Source of the DNA: Nitrospiraceae bacterium
GTDB lineage: Bacteria; Nitrospirota; Thermodesulfovibrionia; UBA6902
Length of the DNA stretch: 64,000 nucleotides
NCBI GenBank assembly: GCA_003599275.1
Contig: QZJG01000051.1
Coordinates: 40,836-104,835, forward strand
Direction of reading: 5' to 3'
The notes under the pieces are model-generated. The model was not told the DNA's origin, searched no databases, and saw only the letters and a list, made by a program, of their open reading frames with translations. Positions 18,403-26,540 of the stretch are shown piece after piece (positions within the stretch are counted from its first letter, which is position 1; each line of letters opens with the position of its first letter). Both the position numbers and the translations under genes were made by a program.

Positions 18403-19073
18403 TCCGTATAGTCCTCCTCTTTCAGTCGCGCCATCTGCTCGACATCAAGGCTGTCGAATGTAGTATGGATATGAAAAAAGAATATGCCGAATATAAATGC
18501 TGCTATCAGGACATCGAGCGCGACCCCGAGCTCCACCACCAGAGGCATGCCGTAAGTAGCGCTTGTGGCCGCGAAGAAAAGCCCGTTTTCCATAGCAAGA
18601 AAACCGATGATCTGCGTTACCGCATGCCTCCTTGTAATCATCATCAGCAGGCCGATCATGACCGTTGCAAGGGCGACCGCTATTGTAGAGCGCGTTATGA
18701 GAGTCGAAAGCTCCGTCACCGGAGCGGTCAAATGATAAGAGAATATGACAAGGGCTATGCCGATAAGCATGGTGGCGGGGATATTCACTACCGTTTCCAC
18801 TTCTTTGCGTATATTCAGGCGGACGATGAGGGCGTGCAGAATATACGGCAGAAGGAACACCTTGAGGGAAAGGGTCAGGATCGATGAAATATACAGGTGG
18901 TGCTTGTTTGCAACATAGCCCACTATGGCGGTGTTGATGGAAAGGAAAAGCCCCTGCCATGTGAAAAGATGAATAAGGCTGTATATCCTTTTCTGCGCCA
19001 ACATGCCGAAGGCGGTCAGAAGGACAAATGCCGCGAGGAAACCGTTTATCTGAGATGCCGTCTGTATGTTCAT
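18399..19073 (-). CDS. hyfE: Hyf-like complex membrane subunit HyfE
   Basis: 224 residues with about six to seven membrane helices, matching hydrogenase-4 component E. The C-terminal half corresponds to a NuoK-like segment, with a conserved glutamate-containing FLAMENGLFF. It joins the two antiporter-like subunits to the rest of the membrane arm. It overlaps hyfF by four bases. Unlike the other junctions in the operon, it is separated from hyfC by ~94 bases holding a long imperfect palindrome. Confidence 0.88.
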   Translation of the reverse strand: MNIQTASQINGFLAAFVLLTAFGMLAQKRIYSLIHLFTWQGLFLSINTAIVGYVANKHHLYISSILTLSLKVFLLPYILHALIVRLNIRKEVETVVNIPATMLIGIALVIFSYHLTAPVTELSTLITRSTIAVALATVMIGLLMMITRRHAVTQIIGFLAMENGLFFAATSATYGMPLVVELGVALDVLIAAFIFGIFFFHIHTTFDSLDVEQMARLKEEDYTE

Positions 19074-19082
19074 TTTAATTTC

Positions 19083-19150
19083 AGGGAGTAGGGTGAAGGG
19101 GGTAGGGTGTAGAATTGCAGTCTTTACTACCCCCTATCCCCTTCACCCTA
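19083..19150. repeat. GGGTAGGGTG-word imperfect palindrome inside the hyf operon
   Basis: TAGGGTGAAGGGGGTAGGG (from 19089) pairs with CCCCTATCCCCTTCACCCTA (to 19150) around a short loop. The same words recur at 46726-46792 and, as one arm only, inside the P-type ATPase gene at 35236-35279. It occupies the only sizeable gap of the hyf operon. Confidence 0.75.
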
Positions 19151-19167
19151 ATTCTCATCCTCTCACT

Positions 19168-20106
19168 TCACTCCAATATAAAAAACGACAACATCCCTAA
19201 TGTCGCCATTAAAAAAGCGGCCCCTAAAAATTCAGTCAGCCTGAACAGGCGCATCTTTGCAAGGCCCGTCTCTATTACTACAAGCACCACCCCTGAAATA
19301 AACAGTTTCAAAATCAGCGCGACCGCCGCCACAGGGACGCCCGCAGGGTTGTCCGTTCCTGCGATGCCGAAGGGATAAAAGAGCGTGCTGCTCAACGCAA
19401 TGAAAAGGAACAGCTTCATCATGCCTGCCCATTCAATCAGGGCCAGATGTCTTCCTGAATATTCCAGTATCATTGCCTCGTGTATCATGGTCAGCTCAAG
19501 ATGCGTTGCCGGGTTGTCAACCGGTATCCTGCCGTTTTCCGCAAGCGCGATAAGTATAAACGCAATGAACGCAAATGCAAGAGAAGGCTTGGCCACAAAC
19601 CCCGCGGTGTAAATGACCTCTGCAATGCGTGAAAGAGAAGTCGATTTGCAAAGGAGAGATACGGTAAATATGGCCATGAGCATTGCGGGCTCGGCAAGTG
19701 AAGCGACCATCATCTCACGGCTGGACCCCATGCCGCCGAATGCAGTCCCTATGTCCATGCCGGACAGGGCGGTAAAAAAACGGGCAATGGCGAACAACCC
19801 CACGAGCACGATAACGTCGGCGGTCAGTGCCAGGGGGAGGTCTGTGGAAAGCATCGGCACAATCCCGCCTGCAAGCACCACCGTGCCGAAACATAAATAC
19901 GGAGTGAAGCGGAATATCCACGACGCGTTATGGGCCAGTACGATATCTTTGGAAAATAGCTTTGCAAGGTCGCGGTAAGGCTGAAACATGCCGGCTGAGG
20001 TACGTCCCTGCATCCAGCACTTCAGCATCCTGACCCAGCCGGTAAATGCGGGGGCGATCCCTATGAGAATGGCAATCTGTAATGTTTCTACGATAATCCC
20101 GTTCAT
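19168..20106 (-). CDS. hyfC: Hyf-like complex membrane subunit HyfC (NuoH family)
   Basis: 312 residues with eight or so membrane helices. NuoH/HycD features are present: GWVRMLKCWMQGRTSAGMFQ followed by PYRDLAKLFSKD at the quinone-site-like loop, GSSREMMVASLAEPA, and ENGRIPVDNPATHLELTMIH with conserved acidic residues. It connects the redox arm to the ion-pumping subunits. Overlaps hyfB by four bases. Confidence 0.92.
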   Translation of the reverse strand: MNGIIVETLQIAILIGIAPAFTGWVRMLKCWMQGRTSAGMFQPYRDLAKLFSKDIVLAHNASWIFRFTPYLCFGTVVLAGGIVPMLSTDLPLALTADVIVLVGLFAIARFFTALSGMDIGTAFGGMGSSREMMVASLAEPAMLMAIFTVSLLCKSTSLSRIAEVIYTAGFVAKPSLAFAFIAFILIALAENGRIPVDNPATHLELTMIHEAMILEYSGRHLALIEWAGMMKLFLFIALSSTLFYPFGIAGTDNPAGVPVAAVALILKLFISGVVLVVIETGLAKMRLFRLTEFLGAAFLMATLGMLSFFILE

Positions 20107-22151
20107 AAAGATTTCACCAGAAGCAGAATAATAATTGTTAAAAACGAGTAAATCAAATACGCCTGTATGCGTCCCTGCTGAAGCCTTCCTACCTGACGCG
20201 ACACCCGGAAGGTCGCATCTGCAACGGGTTTGTAAATCCAGTTCCAGAAACGGTCTTTTATCCTGAGATTGTAAATCAGTCTCGCAGGGAAGGCAGAGTG
20301 CGCTGCTTGCGGCGACACTCTCGTTTCCTCCCTTATATGGAAGAGAAAGCCGAATATCCTGCGGATGGGCATGGAAAAAGACGTTGCGTTATACTGCATC
20401 CTCGATGTAAGTTTCTCGAATCCGCAGTCCCAAATCGCTCCGCGCCGTATCTTGCCGGGGTTGACATGAAGGACGGCATAAACAACGGCATACACAATGA
20501 GAACGCCCAGGAATACGATAAAGCCGGAATAAGACGCGCGCTCCGGGGCTATCGGCGTCAGCCACATCCAGCCGCCGGAAGTAGCCGACGTGCTGAGTTT
20601 TGCGCCCACCAGCGATTCCGAAAGCACATCGGTCCACTCGATAAACACCGTCGGGAAAATACCAAGACACAAACATGTCAGCGCACTCAGTATCATGCCT
20701 GTCCGCATATGCCAGTCGACTTCATGCACATTGGGTTGATGGCGTCCCCGCCAGTGTCCTAAAAACGTGACGCCGAACGCCTTCACGAAACAGGCGGCAG
20801 CCAGCGCGCCTGTAAGGGCAAGAAGCGCGGCCCCCATAGGCATAATGAGCTTCATCACCTGATTGGGTAAAGACGGCGAAAGAAGAAACGCCTGGAAGGT
20901 GAGCCATTCCGATACGAAGCCGTTAAACGGCGGCAGGGCGGAAATGGATACACAGCCCACAAGAAACAGCGCAGCAGTCCACGGCATTTTGTGAATCAGC
21001 CCGCCCATTTCTTCCATGTTCCTCTCGTGCGTGGAGTGAAGGACGGCCCCGGCCCCCATAAAAAGCAGGCCCTTGAACATCGCGTGATTCAGAGTATGAT
21101 ATAGCCCCGCGATCAACGCGAGGGCCGCCATTACCGGCAAATTAAATGACGTAAATATCATGGAGAGACCAATGCCTATAAGTATGATGCCGATATTTTC
21201 TACCGAATGATATGCAAGAAGCCTTTTCAGGTCATGCTGCATGAGTGCATAGAGCACTCCCATGACGGCGGATATCAGTCCCAGCGCCAGCACAAGGCCT
21301 CCCCACCACCAGGGGAATACACCGATAAGATCAAAGGTGACGCGTACTATGCCGTAGATGGCGGTCTTGAGCATGACCCCGCTCATCAGCGCCGAGACGT
21401 TTGAAGGGGCCACAGGATGCGCCTCCGGAAGCCAGACATGCAGAGGGACAACGCCCGCCTTTGCGGCAAACCCGAAAAATGCCAGCAAAAAAGCGATCGT
21501 CGCCCATTTCGCGGGGAACTGCGCCTGACGCATGGCATCGAAGGTAAACCCGCTGAAATCATCAAATCCCGCAGAGAGCCCGGCCATGACCCCGAAGGAC
21601 AAAAGTATGGCAATCGCCCCCACATGGGCCACAACCAGGTAGAGGAATGCGGCCCTGCGGTTCTCTATCTGTTCATCTTCAAACATGACGAGAAAATATG
21701 ATGCGGCAGCCATCGCCTCCCATGAGATGAGAAAAAAGAGCGCGTCATCGGCAAGCACCACCATAAGCATCCCGGCAATGAAGAGGCAATAAAATACGAC
21801 GAGCTTAACTACAGGCTTGCGCCCTGTCATGGCCTTTACATAACCTGCGGAGTATATTGAAACAAAGAAACAGAGAAGACCCACGACGGTAAGGAAAAAA
21901 CCTGAAAGGGGGTCGAGCCGGAGGTGAAACGGAAGGTCGGGAAGTCCGGAAAGGAGGACCATCTTTCCTGTGACATTGCCCGCAACCGTCCATATGCCCG
22001 ACGTCACAGCCATCAACGACGCCAGGGCGCAAGAGTAAAAAGAAACCGTTGTCAAAAATCCCGGACTTTTTCTGAAAAGTACTGCCGCCAACCCGGTAAT
22101 CAGAAGAAGCATAACGGACGCAGCGGCAATATCAACAGGCGCAACTATCAT
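20103..22151 (-). CDS. hyfB: Hyf-like complex proton-channel subunit HyfB (NuoL family)
   Basis: 682 residues with ~15-16 membrane helices and a soluble-looking loop near ~590-640. The NuoL/HyfB core is clear: SWEAMAAASYFLVMFE (TM5 Glu), AKAGVVPLHVWLPEAHP (Lys), LLAYHSVENIGIILIGIG, and a conserved His/Lys path. It is the first gene of the operon. No convincing -35/-10 could be picked in the 136-base gap shared with the divergent asnS. With HyfF it provides two antiporter-like modules, so the complex could move more than one ion per cycle. Confidence 0.92.
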   Translation of the reverse strand: MIVAPVDIAAASVMLLLITGLAAVLFRKSPGFLTTVSFYSCALASLMAVTSGIWTVAGNVTGKMVLLSGLPDLPFHLRLDPLSGFFLTVVGLLCFFVSIYSAGYVKAMTGRKPVVKLVVFYCLFIAGMLMVVLADDALFFLISWEAMAAASYFLVMFEDEQIENRRAAFLYLVVAHVGAIAILLSFGVMAGLSAGFDDFSGFTFDAMRQAQFPAKWATIAFLLAFFGFAAKAGVVPLHVWLPEAHPVAPSNVSALMSGVMLKTAIYGIVRVTFDLIGVFPWWWGGLVLALGLISAVMGVLYALMQHDLKRLLAYHSVENIGIILIGIGLSMIFTSFNLPVMAALALIAGLYHTLNHAMFKGLLFMGAGAVLHSTHERNMEEMGGLIHKMPWTAALFLVGCVSISALPPFNGFVSEWLTFQAFLLSPSLPNQVMKLIMPMGAALLALTGALAAACFVKAFGVTFLGHWRGRHQPNVHEVDWHMRTGMILSALTCLCLGIFPTVFIEWTDVLSESLVGAKLSTSATSGGWMWLTPIAPERASYSGFIVFLGVLIVYAVVYAVLHVNPGKIRRGAIWDCGFEKLTSRMQYNATSFSMPIRRIFGFLFHIREETRVSPQAAHSAFPARLIYNLRIKDRFWNWIYKPVADATFRVSRQVGRLQQGRIQAYLIYSFLTIIILLLVKSL

Positions 22152-22294
22152 TGTTCTTGATTGTCCATCGGCTTAACGTTGTACGATTTTAAACCCCTCA
22201 ATGTTTTTTTGTCAAAGTATTGAATAAAGTTTTTGCGATTTTTTTAAAATGTGCGCCTCATCGGGTATTATATTAAGGAGCAACGGAGGTGCCT

Positions 22295-23680
22295 ATGGAA
22301 CGAATGCAAATAAAATCACTCCTGTCATACGGAAACTCAGGACAGGAAGTCTCGGTCTGCGGCTGGGTAAGGACAAGGCGCGAGTCAAAGGGCATTGCCT
22401 TTATCGCGTTGAATGACGGCTCTACCCAGGACACCCTGCAACTTGTAATTGCCGGGACCTCACCGGCTTTTCGGAAATTAACTCTTTGCAACACCGGGGC
22501 CGCAATTAAAGCCACAGGCGTTTTGAAAGACTCTCCGGCACAGGGACAAAAGTTCGAGGTGGAAGTCTCCGGGATCGAAGTTTTCGGCGACGCCGATCCG
22601 GCCTCATACCCTTTGCAGAAAAAAGGGCATACCCTGGAATTCCTTCGGGAGATAGGGCACCTCAGGCCGAGGACCAATACCTTCGGCGCGGTGTTCAGGG
22701 TGCGAAATATCCTTGCCCATGCGGTGCACGAATTTTTCCAGGGCAAAGGTTTTATCTGGGTGCACACCCCGATTATTACATCAAGCGACTGCGAGGGCGC
22801 AGGGGACATGTTCACCGTGACGGCCCTCGATCCGGAGAAATTGTCCAAAGACTGCAGAGGCGTCGATTTCTCACAGGACTTTTTCGGACGGCGTGCCTTT
22901 CTGACGGTCAGCGGCCAGCTTGAAGCTGAATTTCTCGCTATGTCGATGGGCGACGTCTATACATTCGGACCGACCTTCAGGGCGGAGAACTCCAACACTT
23001 CGCGCCATCTCTCCGAATTCTGGATGATAGAGCCTGAAATGGCCTTTGCGGATTTGAAGGACGACATGCAGCTTGCCGAAGAATTCGTCCGCTTTCTCTG
23101 TGTAAGGGTCCTGGAAAAAGGAGAAGGCGAAATCGCATTCCTCGATAAATTCTATAAAAACACATCGATCGCCGGACTCAAAGAGCTCTCTGAAAAACCA
23201 TTTCTCCATATCTCCTATTCCGACGCAATACGGGAGCTGGACAAGGCGACTGAAAAATTCGAGTTCCCGGTAAAATGGGGACTGGACCTGCAGTCGGAGC
23301 ATGAGCGTTATCTCACGGACAAAGTATTCAGGGGACCTGTAATCGTGACGGATTACCCTGAAAAGATAAAGGCCTTCTACATGAGACTGAATGATGACGG
23401 AAAAACGGTTGCAGCAATGGACGTCCTTGTCCCGGGGATAGGCGAAATTATGGGCGGCAGCCAGCGCGAGGAAAGGCTTGAAGTGTTAATGGAGAGAATG
23501 CAGCAAATGCAGGTCCCGCGTGAAGGCCTCGAATGGTATCTCGACCTCCGGAGGTACGGTTCAGCGCCGCACGCAGGGTTCGGATTGGGCTTTGAAAGGC
23601 TTGTGCAATATATTACCGGAATGCATAATATACGCGACGTCATCCCGTGTCCGAGGGCGCCGCAAACCATCAAGTTTTGA
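22295..23680 (+). CDS. asnS: Asparagine--tRNA ligase
   Basis: 461 residues. An OB-fold anticodon-binding domain (~1-110, starting VSVCGWVRTRRESKGIAF) is followed by a class II catalytic core: motif 2 TFRAENSNTSRHLSEFWMIE and motif 3 GFGLGFERLVQYITGMHNIR ending in DVIPCPRAP. The asparagine-type signature GEIMGGSQREERL is present. The ATG at 22295 is preferred because GGAGG sits seven bases upstream; a GTG at 22289 touches that ribosome site. Presence of AsnRS means Asn-tRNA can be made directly. Confidence 0.96.
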   Translation: MERMQIKSLLSYGNSGQEVSVCGWVRTRRESKGIAFIALNDGSTQDTLQLVIAGTSPAFRKLTLCNTGAAIKATGVLKDSPAQGQKFEVEVSGIEVFGDADPASYPLQKKGHTLEFLREIGHLRPRTNTFGAVFRVRNILAHAVHEFFQGKGFIWVHTPIITSSDCEGAGDMFTVTALDPEKLSKDCRGVDFSQDFFGRRAFLTVSGQLEAEFLAMSMGDVYTFGPTFRAENSNTSRHLSEFWMIEPEMAFADLKDDMQLAEEFVRFLCVRVLEKGEGEIAFLDKFYKNTSIAGLKELSEKPFLHISYSDAIRELDKATEKFEFPVKWGLDLQSEHERYLTDKVFRGPVIVTDYPEKIKAFYMRLNDDGKTVAAMDVLVPGIGEIMGGSQREERLEVLMERMQQMQVPREGLEWYLDLRRYGSAPHAGFGLGFERLVQYITGMHNIRDVIPCPRAPQTIKF

Positions 23681-23693
23681 AAGGAGAATACAA

Positions 23694-24062
23694 ATGAACT
23701 TCTGGGACAAAATTCAGCAGGATGTAAAGAAGAATATTGAAGACGTTCTTGCCGATGTTAAGAAAAGGGGCAGCGCCGTATCAAAAAAGATCGGGGACCT
23801 CACCGAAGAAGGCAAGAAGCAATTAAAGGTTTTCAATATCAACATGAAGGTGCAGGAAGAGCTTGCAAAGCTCGGCGGGCACGTATATGACCTCTCTGAG
23901 AATAAAAACGTCAATCCTTTTACAAATAAAAAAGTCGCTGCCATCATATCGAAGATAAAAAGATTTGAGTCACAGATAAACAGACTGGAAACCACAAGCG
24001 CTAAAAAGACAAAAACAACGCGCTCTAAAAAAGCAGGGAACAAACCCGCGAAGCGGAAATGA
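23694..24062 (+). CDS. Small Lys-rich helical protein, function unknown
   Basis: 122 residues, starting MNFWDKIQQDVKKNIEDVLA with AAGGAG eight bases upstream, 14 bases after asnS. The first ~100 residues look like two long amphipathic helices (coiled coil). The end is extremely Lys/Thr/Arg-rich (AKKTKTTRSKKAGNKPAKRK), resembling histone-like or DNA/RNA-binding tails. I do not recognise a family with confidence; resemblance to YtxH-like or phasin-like helical proteins is superficial. Probably co-transcribed with asnS. Confidence 0.7.
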   Translation: MNFWDKIQQDVKKNIEDVLADVKKRGSAVSKKIGDLTEEGKKQLKVFNINMKVQEELAKLGGHVYDLSENKNVNPFTNKKVAAIISKIKRFESQINRLETTSAKKTKTTRSKKAGNKPAKRK

Positions 24063-24106
24063 TCGACTGACAGTCTGCTGAAAAGTCTGTTGTAACGCAC
24101 AATATC

Positions 24107-24140
24107 GTCATACCCGCGAAGGCGGGTATCCGGCAATTCA
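24107..24140. repeat. Short REP-like hairpin
   Basis: GTCATACCCGC / GCGGGTATCCGGC: ATACCCGC (24110-24117) and GCGGGTAT (24122-24129) form a perfect 8-bp hairpin with a GAAG loop. The left end resembles the GTCATTCC repeats elsewhere in the window. Confidence 0.6.
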
Positions 24141-24148
24141 ATGAAAAG

Positions 24149-25207
24149 ATGGAACAATTCATAAACGACTACATCTATAAATCGGACAACCCGGCAATTT
24201 CCGCTTTAATATTATTCGCCTTCTACATCGTCGCCGCAAAGATCGCAGACCTCTCGATTGACAAAGGTTTCAGGCGTCTTACAAAGATGACGACATCCGA
24301 GATGGACGACAAGGTCATCGATTTCATCCACCGTCCGGTGTTTTTTACGGTAGTAATAATCGGCTGCATTCATGCCGTCAGGATATTAGAGGCTTCGGAG
24401 AGGTTCATCTTTTATTCAAACGGCCTGCTTGTTTCGGTCCTGACCTTTATCTGGGGACTGAGCGTCATAAGGATCAGCAATATTGTAATAGAAAACGCCG
24501 TCCTCAAAGTAACGGACCTGACTGGCCTGGGCAGGGAAGTGACTCCGCTTGTAGAAAATATATGGAAAATAATCGTGATCATTGCCGGCGCAACTGTCAT
24601 CCTCTCCGTATGGAAGATCAACATCACCCCCCTTCTGGCGTCGGCAGGAATCGCGGGCGCCGCCCTTGCCTTCGCGGCGAAAGATACGCTGTCGAACTTC
24701 TTCGGCGGTATCAGCATATTCGTGGACAAGCCTTACAAGATCGGCGATTACATAGTGCTCGACAGTAAAGAAAGAGGCGAAGTCGTCCGGATAGGAATAA
24801 GAAGCACAAGGATAAAAACACGGGACGACGTCCTTATCACGGTCCCCAATGCGATCATATCCAACACAAAAATAATTAACGAAAGCGCCCCTGCCCCTAA
24901 TTTCAGGGTCCGTGTGCCGGTCTCGGTTGCATACGGAAGCGATATCGAGAAGGTGGAAAAATTATTAAATGAAATTGCGCTGTCCAATGAAAACGTACTG
25001 CGCGGGCCTGAGCCGCGCGTGAGGTTCAGGGCCTTTGGTGAATCGTCCTTGAATTTCGAGCTGCTCTGCTGGATAAAAGAACCCTCTCTAAGCGGTATCG
25101 CCGTACACGAGATCAACAAGGCGATCTACAACAAATTCAACGAAGCCGAAATCACAATACCCTTCCCGCACCGCACCGTCTACCTGCAAAGCGGACCGCC
25201 ATCATAG
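24149..25207 (+). CDS. Small-conductance mechanosensitive ion channel (MscS family)
   Basis: 352 residues. Four N-terminal membrane helices lead to the pore helix TM3 with the small-residue pattern ASAGIAGAALAFAAKDTLSN. The beta domain follows: FVDKPYKIGDYIVL, RSTRIKTRDDVLITVPNAII. The C-terminal alpha/beta domain has INKAIYNKFNEAEITIPFPH. It opens under membrane tension to release solutes. The family varies in the number of N-terminal helices. A strong hairpin terminator follows the stop. Confidence 0.93.
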   Translation: MEQFINDYIYKSDNPAISALILFAFYIVAAKIADLSIDKGFRRLTKMTTSEMDDKVIDFIHRPVFFTVVIIGCIHAVRILEASERFIFYSNGLLVSVLTFIWGLSVIRISNIVIENAVLKVTDLTGLGREVTPLVENIWKIIVIIAGATVILSVWKINITPLLASAGIAGAALAFAAKDTLSNFFGGISIFVDKPYKIGDYIVLDSKERGEVVRIGIRSTRIKTRDDVLITVPNAIISNTKIINESAPAPNFRVRVPVSVAYGSDIEKVEKLLNEIALSNENVLRGPEPRVRFRAFGESSLNFELLCWIKEPSLSGIAVHEINKAIYNKFNEAEITIPFPHRTVYLQSGPPS

Positions 25208-25208
25208 C

Positions 25209-25241
25209 CATCCTTACCGGGGCTGACGCCCGGTAAGGATG
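25209..25241 (+). terminator. Perfect 13-bp hairpin after the MscS gene
   Basis: CATCCTTACCGGG (25209-25221) and CCCGGTAAGGATG (25229-25241) pair exactly around a 7-base loop, two bases after the stop codon. There is no U-run, so it may act as an mRNA 3' end or weak bidirectional terminator rather than a canonical intrinsic one. Confidence 0.65.
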
Positions 25242-25293
25242 CGCATTAAGCAATTATTTCAAACCTGTACCCCCCCGTGAAATACACTTTTCA

Positions 25294-25320
25294 TTGACAC
25301 ATCACAAATTTTGTGATAAT
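25294..25320 (+). promoter_or_regulatory. RiPP cluster promoter with palindromic operator
   Basis: TTGACA (25294-25299) is a perfect -35. A -10-like GATAAT (25315-25320) follows at 15 bases, with an overlapping weaker choice at 17. Between them lies a near-perfect palindrome, ATCACAAATTTTGTGAT (25301-25317), with 8-bp arms around the centre. An operator placed between -35 and -10 usually means repression. Its arms resemble inverted CRP-type half sites. Confidence 0.6.
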
Positions 25321-25359
25321 CAGATAAAAGAGACAAGCAAAAGAAACCGGAGGTGGAGA

Positions 25360-25521
25360 ATGAAAAAACACGGGAAGGATTCGGACACAAAAAGACAGGA
25401 ACGCAAGGAACATAAATGCTTTGAAAAACCTGAACTGAAGTACATAGAGCCGAAGCTTACAAAACAGGGGAATGCGACAAACATTACTTTTAGTGCTCCA
25501 TTCAGTCCGATACCCAATTAA
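25360..25521 (+). CDS. Putative RiPP precursor peptide (53 aa)
   Basis: 53 residues with GGAGG upstream of the ATG. Highly charged residues 1-20 precede a leader-like segment FEKPELKYIEPKLTKQG. This has the Y-x-x-P-x-L spacing recognised by PqqD-type domains in lasso and related precursors. The C-terminal tail NATNITFSAPFSPIPN is rich in Ser, Thr, Phe and Pro and has no Asp/Glu for a lasso ring and no Cys. It is followed, 26 bases on, by genes for an HPr-kinase-like protein, a radical SAM enzyme and a PqqD protein. The Ser/Thr/Phe tail is the likely modified region. No known peptide of this sequence comes to mind. Confidence 0.72.
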   Translation: MKKHGKDSDTKRQERKEHKCFEKPELKYIEPKLTKQGNATNITFSAPFSPIPN

Positions 25522-25547
25522 TTCGGGTCCCCTCAGAGATAAATTTC

Positions 25548-26540
25548 ATGCAGACTTATTCGATTTCCGGAGTGAGTGTGAAGGTTGCGTGTGAAGATCC
25601 GGCATTGGCTGAGAAGGTCAGAGGCGCAATGAATGATTTCTTTTATGAGAGAGGCGATGTCCCCGTTGCCGGTCGTCCTGATATCTCAGTAGAGTTTAAA
25701 AGTGATCATTCCTCTTTTAAAGTCCCTGATGCTGCGCTGGAATTCGCTGCCTCCCCTTGCCTGAATATCTTCAGGGACCGGGATTTCTATTATTTAAAGA
25801 GGGAGGATTCCGTATCTCAGCTTGACCTTTCAAGGAGTATCGGAACGGTGCGTACCGGAGCGTCTTTCTGGGGAAAGACGGCTAAATCCCGGCAGGAATT
25901 TTTAATGCTTTCCCTTTTATGGCTTCTTCACAGGCACGGTTTATACGCGCTACATGCAAATGGTTTAGTGAAAGACAACTCCGGAATTCTCCTTGTGGGA
26001 AGTTCCGGAAGCGGCAAATCAACTTCATCATTGAGTCTCATAAGACAGGGATGGAATTACCTGTCGGATGATGTCGTTCTCCTTAAAGAGAGTCCGGACG
26101 GCATTGAGTCGATCGCATTTCAAAAGGGGATTTCATTTGGTCCGAATCTGGCCGGCCACTATCCGGAACTCGACAGATATGGAAAACCATCCATGAACGG
26201 GCAAAAGAAGTTTCTGGATATAAAATCGGTCTACCCTGACGGATTCGTATACAGCAGCTTCCCGAAGGTATTGATATTCCCGGAGGTGACCCAACATAAA
26301 AATAGCGTGTTAAGCCCCGTTGCCGGAGCAGAGGCCCTGATCATGCTCATCAAAAACAGCGGCGGAATAATGGTGGATAAAAAGACAACAGGCAAACAGA
26401 TAGAGGTCCTCAAACAACTTATATCCCAGGTAAACAGCTACAGACTTTTTTTAGGACATGATCTGCATGAAAGGCCTGATAGGATTTCCGGAATCCTGGC
26501 AGGCCTTGAGGATGATACACGTGACAAGGCTGTCAATTGA
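25548..26540 (+). CDS. HPr-kinase-related P-loop protein (RiPP-associated)
   Basis: 330 residues. The C-terminal half contains the HPr kinase-like P-loop LLVGSSGSGKSTSSLSL (~147-163), then LSDDVVLLKE, and late MLIKNSGG. The N-terminal ~135 residues are an alpha/beta domain seen in HprK-related proteins next to PqqD genes. Members of this group phosphorylate or otherwise activate peptide substrates; in some lasso pathways an HprK-like kinase phosphorylates the C-terminal serine of the precursor. Here the neighbouring precursor has Ser/Thr in its tail, so peptide phosphorylation is a reasonable guess. No HPr (PtsH) gene is near. It overlaps the start of the radical SAM gene. Confidence 0.75.
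   Translation: MQTYSISGVSVKVACEDPALAEKVRGAMNDFFYERGDVPVAGRPDISVEFKSDHSSFKVPDAALEFAASPCLNIFRDRDFYYLKREDSVSQLDLSRSIGTVRTGASFWGKTAKSRQEFLMLSLLWLLHRHGLYALHANGLVKDNSGILLVGSSGSGKSTSSLSLIRQGWNYLSDDVVLLKESPDGIESIAFQKGISFGPNLAGHYPELDRYGKPSMNGQKKFLDIKSVYPDGFVYSSFPKVLIFPEVTQHKNSVLSPVAGAEALIMLIKNSGGIMVDKKTTGKQIEVLKQLISQVNSYRLFLGHDLHERPDRISGILAGLEDDTRDKAVN

Noticed and set aside
14877..22151. Group 4 NiFe hydrogenase (formate hydrogenlyase)
   Set aside because: All four nickel-binding cysteines of the large subunit are replaced, and there is no formate dehydrogenase, HyfH or maturation gene nearby.
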